A stretch of DNA of 64,000 bases from Rhizodiscina lignyota (lineage: Eukaryota > Ascomycota > Dothideomycetes > Aulographales > Rhizodiscinaceae), in NCBI GenBank assembly GCA_010015805.1, contig ML978121.1, forward strand, positions 1,674,001-1,738,000. Reading direction: 5' to 3'. A program made the position numbers and the translations under genes. The notes below the pieces were generated by a model. That model had not been told where the DNA came from. It worked only from the letters and a program-made list of their open reading frames with translations, and did no database searches. Shown here piece by piece: positions 54,807-64,000 of the stretch (position 1 is the first letter of the stretch; the number at the start of each line of letters is the position of its first letter).

Positions 54807-56011
54807 TTACGCATACGTCTGTTTTGGAAACGGATACGACGGGCCCAGCTCTTGAATACTCAACTTCGCCAGCCACTGGCCCATGCCAACGCAGGTCTCG
54901 AGAGGCTTTCCCATCACGATTCCTGCTACAAATCCGCCCGCAAAAGCATCTCCAGCGCCGTTTGTGTCGTTGATCTTGTCCGTCCCGATCGCAGGCACAG
55001 GGAACTGCTTCACTTCACTTTCACCTTCCACAGCGACGACCGTTGCGTCAGTGCCTTGTGTGATGATAACTGTACGCTTCCTCTTCGTGTTCTTCTTTGG
55101 AATGCTGGCCATCGCTTTGGCAATCTCTGGGATCGACTTTGTGTTGATGTTGTGACCTTCGGCATAGGATAGTGCCTCAGTCTCGTTGCCGATTACGTAG
55201 TCCCAATATGGTGAGGTCTGGTCAAGCTGGTCTTTGAAGAATTGGGGGATGAATGGTGCGGAGAGAGACAGGATGAAGATCTGGAGAAATCAAGTTAGCG
55301 GCCTTCCCATACGCGACGCTGCTGGTATGAACATGCCTTGTCCTTTGCAGCAGCCTCCTCTGCTAGCGCCATTACAGCAGGGACGCAAACGGTCAAATGG
55401 TATCCGCCCACGTAGAATACTTTTGCCTGCTCAACCAAGCTCCATATTTCCGGCTGCTTCAGATGGTCAATCTTGTAGCAGTTCGCTGCCGCCAGATCTG
55501 TGCACATGCTTCTGTCGTGCCCAGTGATTACTACACCACATCGTCCCGTCGGCTGTTCCTCATCGTAGCGATATTCCACACGAAGTCCGGCTTTCGCGCA
55601 GGCTTCCTGGAGGGTTTCGGCATACTTGTCTTTGCCAACACAGCCAATATAGATCACAGAGTCGGGAGGGAGCATATACTGAACAATTGACATCGTCGTT
55701 AGTATTCTGATCTAGCTTTGAGTTTGTGATGTGAATTACCTGTGCGCCTCTCGCAGTATTTTGTGCTGCTCCGCCAGCGATGAGCTTCGCATCGTGGTTC
55801 TGTAGCAAGTCCTCATAGAGTCCCATGTGCTTTTGCTCAGCCAGGATGGCATCGTTGGGCTTCAAGCCATACTTCCCCAGGAGGGAAGCATCACTATTGA
55901 GAGCGTCAGCAGATGGAGAGGGGCTGCTACGAACATCAATTCTTACCCGACACCTTGGATGTCCAACAATGGATTCTCTAGGCAAAGAAGCTCGAAGTTT
56001 CCTTTCGACAT
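54807..56011 (-). CDS. ADO1: Adenosine kinase
   Basis: Four exons: 56011-55947, 55893-55740, 55678-55337, 55280-54807; 344 aa, the usual family length. The N-terminus MSKGNFELLCLENPLLDIQG and the loop AGGAAQNTARGAQ (nucleoside-binding) are typical of PfkB-family adenosine kinases. The C-terminal signature DTNGAGDAFAGGF holds the catalytic Asp and anion hole. The enzyme phosphorylates adenosine to AMP with ATP in the cytosol, salvaging adenosine and relieving S-adenosylhomocysteine turnover. Intron 3 has a GC donor (AAG|GCATGT at 55336), a rare but functional type. The stop TAA overlaps a perfect GTAAGT donor. Splicing there to an acceptor about 30 nt downstream would replace the last residue with an acidic tail, which cannot be excluded. 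The gene is divergent from the EBP-family gene (293 bp). Confidence 0.95.
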
Positions 56012-56304
56012 GGCGACTGTTGTTGAGATTGGTCAAGCTACAAACGAGCCACCTAGGTGGGCTTTGAAATTAGTGCCCAGTGACGTCGGCAGTTTCGGTA
56101 GAGTACGCCGACTTGCTATGATTGGCCAGGAGTGTTTTATACAAACTTCTGCACGAACTGGCCCAGATGCTCGCGTTCAAAAACTTCATTACAGCAGCCA
56201 CGATCTCAATTGGCCCCCGAAACCGCGCAGTCTACGTTATTCTTTCTCATTGACTCAGAAAACGCAAAAATTCGACGCGTCCGAGACGCACGCTTCCTGC
56301 AAAC

Positions 56305-57131
56305 ATGGCCTACAACGCGACGAGCATGCCGTACCCACCACACCCATACTATCCCCTGGAGGTCCAGATAGCAGGCTATCTTGCTAATGAATGGAGCGTT
56401 CCGACGCTCCTTGCAATATTCTCCGCTGGCTGCGCGTCGATATTCTTCATCACGTACCTCATCGTGTCCCAGGTTAGGCAGAACTTGCCTACCTCGGAAC
56501 TGCTAACTGTCCTGTGGTTCGTCCTGTCCGGATGCATACACTTCTTCTTCGAAGGGTACTACGTCTATAACTTCAAGTCCATGGGCGGATTGCAGGATCT
56601 CTTCGGCCAGTTGTGGAAGGAGTACGCATTATCAGACTCCCGATACCTCACGCTGGATCCGTTCGTACTGTGCATGGAGACCATTACGGCTGTTAGTAAC
56701 ATTATTATGCTACGTTGAGCCTGTGCTAATCCACTATTAGGTATTTTGGGGACCGCTGTCACTCACAGTAGCACACATGATCACAACCGAGCATCCACTC
56801 CGACATCCGTTCCAAATCATCGTCTCCCTTGGCCAGCTCTACGGAGATGTTCTTTACTTCGCGACCAGCATGTTCGACCATTTCATCGCGGACAAGCAAT
56901 ACTCGAGACCGGAAGCTTACTATTTTTGGTGCTACTATGTGCTCATGAATGCTTTCTGGATCGTCTTCCCAATCTGTAAATCTCCGTTGATCCTGTTTTT
57001 GGTACATATTTACTAATTCGATATCAGTACTTATCATTAGTAGCGTCCGCACTTGTGGGAGAGCATTTGCGGCTTTGAACAAGATGGGAAGGGCCTTGAA
57101 CACCAACGGCGCGTTGAAGAAAGAGCTGTAG
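56305..57131 (+). CDS. EBP-family (EXPERA) sterol isomerase-like membrane protein
   Basis: Three exons: 56305-56691, 56741-56975, 57028-57131; 241 aa, all phases fit. About five membrane spans are visible (LLAIFSAGCASIFFITYLIV, ELLTVLWFVLSGCIHFFFEG, VFWGPLSLTVAHMIT, FQIIVSLGQLYGDVLYFATS, FWCYYVLMNAFWIVFPILL). The HFFFE motif gives the His and Glu pair, and METITAVFWGPLSL a second Glu, both required in emopamil-binding-protein sterol delta8-delta7 isomerases. Typical fungi use unrelated ERG2 for this step, so an additional EBP-like enzyme may act on sterols or an unknown substrate. The membrane is presumably the endoplasmic reticulum. The C-terminus is short and basic. Confidence 0.9.
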
Positions 57132-57653
57132 CGGATAGGGAATCAAGTAGAATCGCATACCGAAGATGCGCGCCGTACAGCTTGTATGATATGGATACGT
57201 GTAGTGATCATCTGCAGTTCTATGAGCGCTTCATCTCTCGCACTCTTGTCCACCTTTCCTCCCCTCGCTCATACCTTCTTTCTGCAATATTTTCTTCTCA
57301 CCTTCGTGTGGAGAATACACACTCCTGTCCACCTTTATATTTTCCAACAAACCCGCTTCAAAGTTCTGTAGCATTCCGACGAGCTGTTGCACGAGCGCAC
57401 TCAGACAATCGGCAACCTCCACCCACTCACCTCACCCTAGCGGCATCAATAATTTCGTCTTACTCTCGATACGGGCAGCATTATCCTGTGTATGTTCGTT
57501 TACGCCACTTGCTCAAGCCTCCTCCTAGTATATTGCCTTTGCTCGGTGCTCTGGGTCCTCGAACTGTTCGACTGGCAAGCAGATGTGAAACCTTGCTTCC
57601 CCTGGAAGAAGTTCAATTCCAGCTCTTCATGGATTTCCTTAGACTGACGAGGG
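57132..57653. other. Intergenic between convergent genes
   Basis: 522 bp. A frame that starts inside the last EBP exon and runs across this region is out of phase with it and unsupported. Probably both 3' untranslated regions. Confidence 0.5.
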
Positions 57654-59948
57654 TCATAGACTCAACGAATCTTGGACCGAGTCACAGAGAAAGGTCATGT
57701 CGTCCCCTTGGTCTTTTCCGAAGACGCTAGATGGAAGCGTTCCATCGACATGACGTTCCCGGGCTTTCTTTGCCAGATTCAACTTCACTGCCTTGAATTG
57801 ACGGAAGGAGGACTGCTCTGAAGAATGTTGAGAGGGGGCTATCACAACCCTGGTAGCGCCGCTTAATACCCCCGGATCGGTATTATCGTGTCCCCCTGTA
57901 CTCGAGCTTTGCCTCTCCAGCGGAGGTAGATGAGAAGGCTCGTTAGCCACTGCATGATAGCACGCATTGTCGCTATACTCTTGAAAAGACTCAGCTAGCC
58001 GAGTCGGCCCTGATTCTTTTTGTGCCTTGACGAAAATGTCAAGAAACATACGCGCCACCTCCTCGTCGGGAGCTCTCCTCAAAACGGCGGCGCCTTCATC
58101 GACGCAGAGGAAACAAGGTCTCCGCGAAGAGTTGCCATCGACCCAGAAGGGGGGGTCATGCAGGGACGAATGTGACAATACGTTACTGCTTCTGATGCAG
58201 CCTGAAGGCACGTGCGTGTGCGTGGTGAAACCTGACATGGTCTCGTCTCGTCTCGGAGTGTCAAGAAGCTTTGCAGAAAAAATCATTTTCGTGACAGTAT
58301 AGAGCACCTCACATGAGGATATACCCATGAGTTTCTCGGCCTTGGTGGTCCATAGAGGATGATAAGCGGTGCGACCCGTCTTGGATGCTTGCCAATGCCC
58401 CCATAGAAGCTTGAAGACAAGGTCCTCGCTGGTTTTAAGGTCCAAGTCCCCCTTTCCATATGGTATCCAACATTCAGAGTCAAACAAACCCAGTGTCTTG
58501 GGTAGATGGAGGTTTTCCGAGCACCAACTGATACAGGACCGAAGACATGGATTCCTCAGAAGACCAGCATCAATTTCGAATGGGCCAGGCTTTCGGTAAA
58601 GGAGACGGCCTTGAATCGCTTTGAATCGATGTTCAAGTCGATAAGACTCGAAATCTGATGATGTATCTACTGCGCTGTTTTTCTCACAGTCCAGAACGAG
58701 GAAAGCATACGAGCAGAGGTCGAAACACCGGTGCTCCATGGGCAAGAACGCAACGAATGAATATACGGAAGCCTCAGCCTCTGACACGATGTTGGCAGCG
58801 GCAGCCGCAAAAGGCTCTCCTCCGACATACTGTCCCATGCGACGGTACAAGGCACCTAGAAGCTTGTACACGATATATTTTTCCATTGGCACATTGCGGT
58901 CCTGTATGTCTTGGAGCCAGTCCCACAGCAAGGCCTGAACAATCTCGAGCTGAGTCTTCTCGGTAGCGACTCTTGCACATGCCATTGTTATCCAGGTCAG
59001 CATCCAATCCGGGCTCCTTTTTGTGCTTCTCAAATACTTGAGGATCATGGTGTAGACCACAAAAGCTTCGGCCAGCTGAGACGTTGCGTGGAGGAAGTCC
59101 GCCGTCGATTTCATGTTCCGTATATCAGCGATGGTGAAACTGTCATGAGGATGCGAGACATCGCAAGTGGTCACCAACGTATGTGCCACGGCATAATGAG
59201 AGAAGGGGCCTTGCTCTTTTGTCCATGTTTCAAAGTCTTCCACGATATCATCGGCACTGCTAAGGCGCTGCAGACGAGGCAGCTGCAGTTCGTCTCCAAA
59301 GCTCAAGCGAAGAGCCAGTCTTGTCTCATCCGCAACAGCAGAAGGTAACGTTGGCTTCACGATCTTCATAGATTTACCTCCGGGGCAAGCAGATGGTGAG
59401 CTGAATGTGCTGGGCAAGCTGCGCTTAGATTGTACAGCCTCAGAACTTCCCAGGTGTGTCGTATTCTTGCTTTCAAGGCTCCCGTACTCAAGTAATCGTG
59501 TGAGGGTTTCATTCGCTTTAGATGAAGCTTCATCTTTGATGAGAGCGGATTTGCATTCGATGGAGCCAGCTGGGCCCTCTTCACCGTATTTCCGCACATT
59601 CCACTTATTAAATCGCGATACGTATTGTCGCTTACTGTGAAATGTAGAGATTAGCTTTCCAATGTCTCAAATTTCTGTATCAACAGAGTCGGAACGGGAA
59701 TTGGGTTGAGCCTACGAGGCAGTGAACGAGTATTTGGTCTTCATGTACGCCATCACTTCTCGCAACGTCGTGTGCTGGTATCGATCGCAAAGCTCGTCTT
59801 TGTGCTTTTCCCACTCTCCATCCGGGACTGGCTTCGCACGCCATCTGACCTTCTGATCAATCCATTTGAAAGACTCTCCAATTGAATTTGTTCTCCTGCT
59901 TCTCAAAGAACTGTGACAATCATCGGAAGATGTTGGCATTGCTTGCAT
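57654..59948 (-). CDS. Clr5-domain protein
   Basis: Two exons, 59948-59716 and 59634-57654; 737 aa. Splicing joins the two halves of a Clr5 domain (about residues 42-95): PDGEWEKHKDELCDRYQHTT and YMKTKYSFTAS from exon 1, then KRQYVSRFNKWNVRKYGEE from exon 2. Without the intron the domain is split, which confirms the junction. The rest resembles the tetratricopeptide-like helical regions common in Clr5 proteins of Pezizomycotina (for example STADFLHATSQLAEAFVVYT and YIVYKLLGALYRRMGQY). Fission yeast Clr5 acts in silencing; the many filamentous-fungal relatives have no defined role. Whether this one binds DNA is unknown. Confidence 0.85.
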
Positions 59949-61298
59949 GATGAAGGTACTCGTCCGCGCTGCCGTTAAGCAAAAGGTGAACTAGAGTTGG
60001 AAAGCTGGTTAATACATAACCGTCCCAAGAATCGGAACCACGTCTAGAATATACTTTAGTCACCTCGAAATGGGCTATTTGACTGATATTTGCAAGTCAG
60101 ACGAGAAAGGCCCCTTAAAGTCTGTGGCAGCAATTGCAATTACTCTTTTAGGCCTAGCTAAATCCCTTTTCGTAGCTTTGAAATTTCTCCACTGTCGTTG
60201 TTGCTCTTTCAATGGCTAAGGAGGCCACCAACTTTCGCAACGATACCGGCGTACACTACTCTTGAGACTTACAGTTCTAATGAACTTTGCCGATGTAGTA
60301 AAATATCTCATGACCTTCGAGGCTATCTAGCAGGGCGACAAGATAGCAAGCTACCGAGCGCTGCAGTGCCCAAGGACGAGCAGCTGTCACATTTCATAGT
60401 AAGTCAGACTTTCATTGAACCCATGGTTCTACGTACTTTGAAGTTCGTATAAAGAGAGCACGCCACTAGAGGCCCCTATGCTTTATTGGTTGAAGAGGCT
60501 ATCATCGTAGCCGTGCATGTCTCGGAAGCTCCGAGCCAAACTTTTTGTCACTTTGCGAAGACCCTGCAGGACACGATAGAACTGGAGGAATATGCTGAAT
60601 AATGAAAATGGATGTCGGCAGAGGCGAAATGCTGGAAGTCCCATCCGGCTCCCGTGGGGTAACCATCGACAATCGACTTGAATCAGTGCATTGTTCCTTA
60701 TCCCAATGTGACACCCCGGCTTTTGAGTCGCAGCCAGCAGTGGCAGTCAGCCAATCGTCACGACGGAGGCGCACCCGGGAGGCTATTGTGATTTGTCAAT
60801 AGTTAGCAAGTGGTATACATGGGCTGCCTGACAATGCGGTGAACTTGATTGCGGATTAGAAGTCTTAAAAAGCTGGCTGATAGCGGTCCACGTTCACGAC
60901 GATCCTTGCCTACTTTCCGGAGCCAAACTCCGATCAATCAACGGAGTCGACTCCGCTCCACTTGTTCCCATTTTATTACCTTGGAATGGACAGGGTCTTG
61001 ACATGACGACGGTTACATAAAAGTGGATGTCGGCAAGCCGCCTCTGCTTTTTTAAGGTGCTTTGATATTCCCTTAGTCCGTTTGCTCCCGTTCCGCCTCA
61101 CGCATGCTCTACGCCTTTCCCTCCCTCCCAACACTAGGTTCGCAGATACTGTACATCTCCAGATCGTTTCACAATTGAAATCATCTTCAACCTATTAATG
61201 GTTTCTTCAGCCCTCTAAGCAATCCTATAAAGCCAGAGCTAAATACTTAGTGTCCATTGTAGAATTCCCACGGTCTAGATCCGATCATCGATGAAAAG
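59949..61298. other. Intergenic between divergent Clr5 and bZIP genes
   Basis: About 1.35 kb with only short frames. It must hold both promoters. The paired CGG inverted repeats at 60918-60955 are the clearest structure. Confidence 0.5.
60918..60955. promoter_or_regulatory. Two CGG/CCG inverted repeats upstream of the bZIP gene
   Basis: CGGAG-CCAAA-CTCCG (60918-60932) and the perfect 14-bp palindrome CGGAGTCGACTCCG (60942-60955) share the same arms, 24 bp apart. Inverted CGG triplets with a short spacer are the classic form of Zn(II)2Cys6 factor sites. They lie about 345-380 bp upstream of the bZIP start. Confidence 0.5.
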
Positions 61299-62123
61299 AT
61301 GGCGGTAAGTCGATGGGAGTTTCCCTGATACGTCTCCTTAGTTCTGTACAGAAGCTCAACCTTGGATGTCCGCGTTCAGTGAATAGCGTTGTATAGAGAA
61401 AGTCTAACGGCAAAGCAGCCCGGCCATATACAGCACTGGCTGTCCGGTGCCAATGATGCAGTTCACGAGCACGCAACGATAGACCCAAACCTTTCTATAT
61501 TTCAAGGCCATCCAGAGGCTTCGGTCCAAGGAGAGCCATGGCCAAGCATCGCAGACGACTGCCGCCAAAGACCACCAAATATGGAGGAACTCCGCGAGCC
61601 TCATAAAGCAGCACAACGGAGAACGTCAAGATCCAAGAGAGGGTCAGGAGGACGAAGAGACAGTAAATCTTCAGACACGTCGAGGAAGTCCAGAGCGACA
61701 GTGAAGAAGGAAGGCGATCCGAACGACGGGGGCTTGGACACAAAACAAAAGCGTGAACTTGATTTGTGGAAGAATAGACAAGCTGCAGCAAGATGCAGAC
61801 AAAAGCAGAAGGAAAAGACAGACGAGCTTCAGGCTCACGCACGCCAGCTGGCGGCCGAGAATGCAATGTTGAAGGAGTCCGCAACCACGCTCAAGTCCCA
61901 GCTCTTAGATCTCAAGACTGAAGGCTTGAAGCACACGGATTGTGATTGTGACGGTATCCGCCGATTCCTTATCCAGGGTCTGGACACTCTACCGCCGAGC
62001 TCATTGACGGATGATTTCGAACCGAACATGTTGGTCCCTGTGGGTTTCGATTTGGACCGAGCCTTTCGGCAGCAGAGTTGCCAGCTAGGCAAGGTTGACG
62101 ATGAATATGAAGAAGCTATCTAA
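61299..62123 (+). CDS. bZIP transcription factor
   Basis: Two exons: 61299-61304 (only Met-Ala, followed by a GTAAGT donor) and 61416-62123; 237 aa (or 236 if the acceptor is three bases later). A CTAAC branch sequence precedes the acceptor. The basic region (about residues 112-134) contains KNRQAAARCRQKQKEK, matching N-x2-A-A-x2-C/S-R. It is followed by a leucine zipper with Leu at 140, 147, 154, 161 and 168, an unbroken heptad series. The segment before the basic region is rich in Ser, Arg and Lys; a CDCDGIRRFL motif after the zipper occurs in some fungal bZIPs. It should bind DNA as a dimer in the nucleus. Targets are unknown. The tiny first exon is inferred from splice signals and the lack of another ATG. 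Confidence 0.88.
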
Positions 62124-62883
62124 CGTAGAAAGATCGAGGAGGAAGATGTGTTCTTTTCTCTTTCTGGCTTTACGTGATATCTTTTGGTTCGGCACAAACG
62201 AGTCATTACTCTGGACTGTTCAATCAGCCCATCAATCGAGCACACAGTCAACGGCCGAAGCTCTGGAGCGTTCTGACTCGAGCATAGAGAGCCGATTACT
62301 GCTCCACCTCTTCAAGGATTTATGGCAGACGGTATATAAAACAGTGGGCTTCTCCTGGTGGAGACTCATGGCCGCCGGCCAAGCTATTGATATAGCATCG
62401 GTGATGGTTTGTTGAATGGACCACACAGGCTGAGCGCGTTCAGCATGCTGGAGGCCGTCGACATGTTGAAAGTTGTTATTATGCAACACTGATCTAGCAA
62501 CATACCTAGCGCTGACAATTGTTTGAGGCTATCTCCACGTGCTCTTATGTTATGGATGCGCGTCACGATAGTCATGGCGCATGCGAAATCTCGTACCTGA
62601 GCCAGGTACCTGAATATCGGCAGCGTAGCGGGGCTCGGAACCCGCCAATCCCCCGTCGCGAGAGCCTCACGTTCCACGCGCCGGGGACCTTCCCACCTTC
62701 CTGATTGCAGTCTATCCCACAACGTGCATCTGTCGTTCACGATGCATCGTCCACCATCGCGGTACGATTACCCAGAAAGCGGGCACATATAAGCCAGCGA
62801 TGCGCCATGGCTCCGACATCTTCGCCCTCATCCTCTTCGTTGGAGTTGCCTTTGTCCTGTTTACCAGCTTCACGGATCTTCCA
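62124..62883. other. Intergenic, promoter of the histidine acid phosphatase gene
   Basis: 760 bp. In the last 84 bases an in-frame upstream ATG (62800) could extend the next protein by 28 residues including a hydrophobic run. Otherwise nothing supported. Confidence 0.5.
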
Positions 62884-64000
62884 ATGCTTCTCTCCAGACA
62901 AGCTCCAGCCTTTGTGCTCGCGCTGGGATTGAGCGTGAGTGTTACGGCAAAGAATCTCACGGACGAGATCAATGCGCAATGGCGCAAGCCTGCCAAGTTT
63001 TGGGACACTGACTTGGATGCTACGATCAATGCCAAAGGCACATATAACTTCATCTTCAACTCGTCTACTCTGCCTAAGGGCATCAAGTACGGGTCCTACG
63101 ACTACTGCAATATGCCTCATGTGAGGAAGCCAGAGTACAGGATCCCATCAAAGGAGTATAAACTGGAATACGTTGAGATCATCCACCGACACCACAAGAG
63201 AACCCCTTATGCTTCGAACTTGGTGAGCTGGAGGTCCGTACTTTACCAATCACGGATATCTAACCTCTCGACAGTGGCCTGAGGAGAAGCCTCCATATGA
63301 CTGCAGCAATACCGAGCTTTTCACGTACGGAGAAGGCAAAGGCGTCCCTTCCGTTCCACTGTATTGGACACCTCTCTGGACCAGTGAGAATCCGTTCACC
63401 ACCGTCGGCGAAGGATCGAATTGCCAGTTTCCTCAGCTCACCCAGGGCGGCTTCCAGGACTCGTGGCAGCATGGCAATGATCTTTTTGGCGTCTATCATG
63501 ACTTGCTGCACTTCTTGCCCAACCAGCCAAATGGAAAACAGATGAAGTTCAGAGTTACAAACAACGTCATTACCTCCCAAGTCGCCAGTGCTCTTATTGC
63601 TGGAATGTATCCTGCTCTGGCAAGGAAGGATATCCCATTGAGCGTCTTTATCGAGAACTCGGCCATTGACAGCCTGGAGCCAACATACTCTTGTAACGCA
63701 GCGAATACTCTTTCTTCTGCCTACGGCGTTGGAAGCACTGACCCTGCATGGACACCACATCTTAATGCCAGCCAGGATCTCCGTGAGGCTCTCAACAAGA
63801 TCAGCGGCGTCGATCCAACGGACTCGGGCTGGTCTCAGAGCTGGGACCACTACTTCGACAACCTGTCTTCAAGGCAGTGCCACGGGATCCCGCTGCCGTG
63901 CAACGGGACTTGCGTCACCCAGGACCAAGTGAATGAGGTCTATCGCCTCGGCATGTACGAGTACGCGTACTTGTACCGCGTTGCGCCTGAGTCTCTCCTC
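62884..64000 (+). CDS. Histidine acid phosphatase family protein, 5' part (cut by window end)
   Basis: Exons 62884-63222 and 63275 to beyond 64000; 355 residues visible, no stop reached. The start at 62884 gives a signal peptide (MLLSRQAPAFVLALGLSVSVTA); an upstream in-frame ATG at 62800 would instead give a membrane anchor. The phosphatase signature reads EIIHRHHKRTPYASN, the RHxxRTP phosphohistidine motif with His replacing Gly, a form seen in a fungal subfamily of histidine acid phosphatases. Several Asn-x-Ser/Thr sequons (NLT, NSS, NAS, NLS, NGT) and cysteines fit an extracellular glycoprotein. The C-terminal His-Asp catalytic pair would lie beyond the window. Confidence 0.85.

Noticed and set aside
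57053-57730. 225-codon frame across the EBP gene end
   Set aside because: Out of phase with the last EBP exon and runs into the antisense Clr5 gene; no domain.

Overview
The window is nuclear DNA of a filamentous ascomycete (Pezizomycotina). The evidence is 26 protein genes with many short introns (about 45-75 nt, GT/GC...AG, often with a CTAAC-like branch point), fungal-specific families (Clr5-domain protein, SSH4-type SPRY protein, phiA/IgE-binding-type secreted protein, fungal Baeyer-Villiger monooxygenase), and a DNA transposon destroyed by C-to-T mutation in the style of repeat-induced point mutation (RIP). I cannot name the species. I saw no tRNA, rRNA, CRISPR array or operon. Gene spans run from start codon to stop codon including introns; exon limits are in the evidence and were set by splice signals, reading frame and family motifs.

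Region 1 (1-20 kb) is accessory and metabolic. It holds a small membrane protein, a zinc alcohol dehydrogenase, a 3-hydroxyisobutyrate-dehydrogenase-like enzyme, a metallo-beta-lactamase-fold lactonase divergent from a tandem carboxymuconolactone-decarboxylase/AhpD protein, and an NmrA/isoflavone-reductase-like protein. After a 2 kb gap come a Dal5-type anion transporter, the housekeeping gene DML1/misato, an UNC93-like transporter and a Baeyer-Villiger monooxygenase. Together they look like a candidate small-molecule catabolic neighbourhood: uptake, oxygenation to an ester or lactone, lactone opening, then alcohol or hydroxyacid oxidation.

Region 2 (20-22.2 kb) is a 2152-bp pogo/Fot1-like transposon with intact 45-bp terminal inverted repeats, a TA target duplication and a RIP-ruined, TA-rich interior.

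Region 3 (22.7-38 kb) has a secreted PhoD-type phosphatase with ten exons, an F-box-like/2EXR-type protein divergent from an F-box/leucine-rich-repeat protein, a sugar transporter, an unknown protein with an internal 37-residue duplication, and an SSH4-like endosomal ubiquitin-ligase adaptor.

Region 4 (38.9-64 kb) is mostly core genome: a 2224-residue DH/PH-domain protein, a secreted cell-wall-type protein, a ZNF511-like zinc-finger protein divergent from an EST1/SMG7-like protein, a kelch membrane glycoprotein, adenosine kinase divergent from an EBP-family sterol isomerase, a Clr5-domain protein, a bZIP factor, and the 5' part of a histidine acid phosphatase cut by the window end.

The most interesting signals are the MBL/decarboxylase-centred gene neighbourhood; four MluI cell-cycle boxes at exact 10-bp spacing upstream of DML1; an inverted-repeat element inside a transporter intron; the RIPped transposon with spared ends; and a tandem duplication copying a splice donor in the secreted-protein gene.
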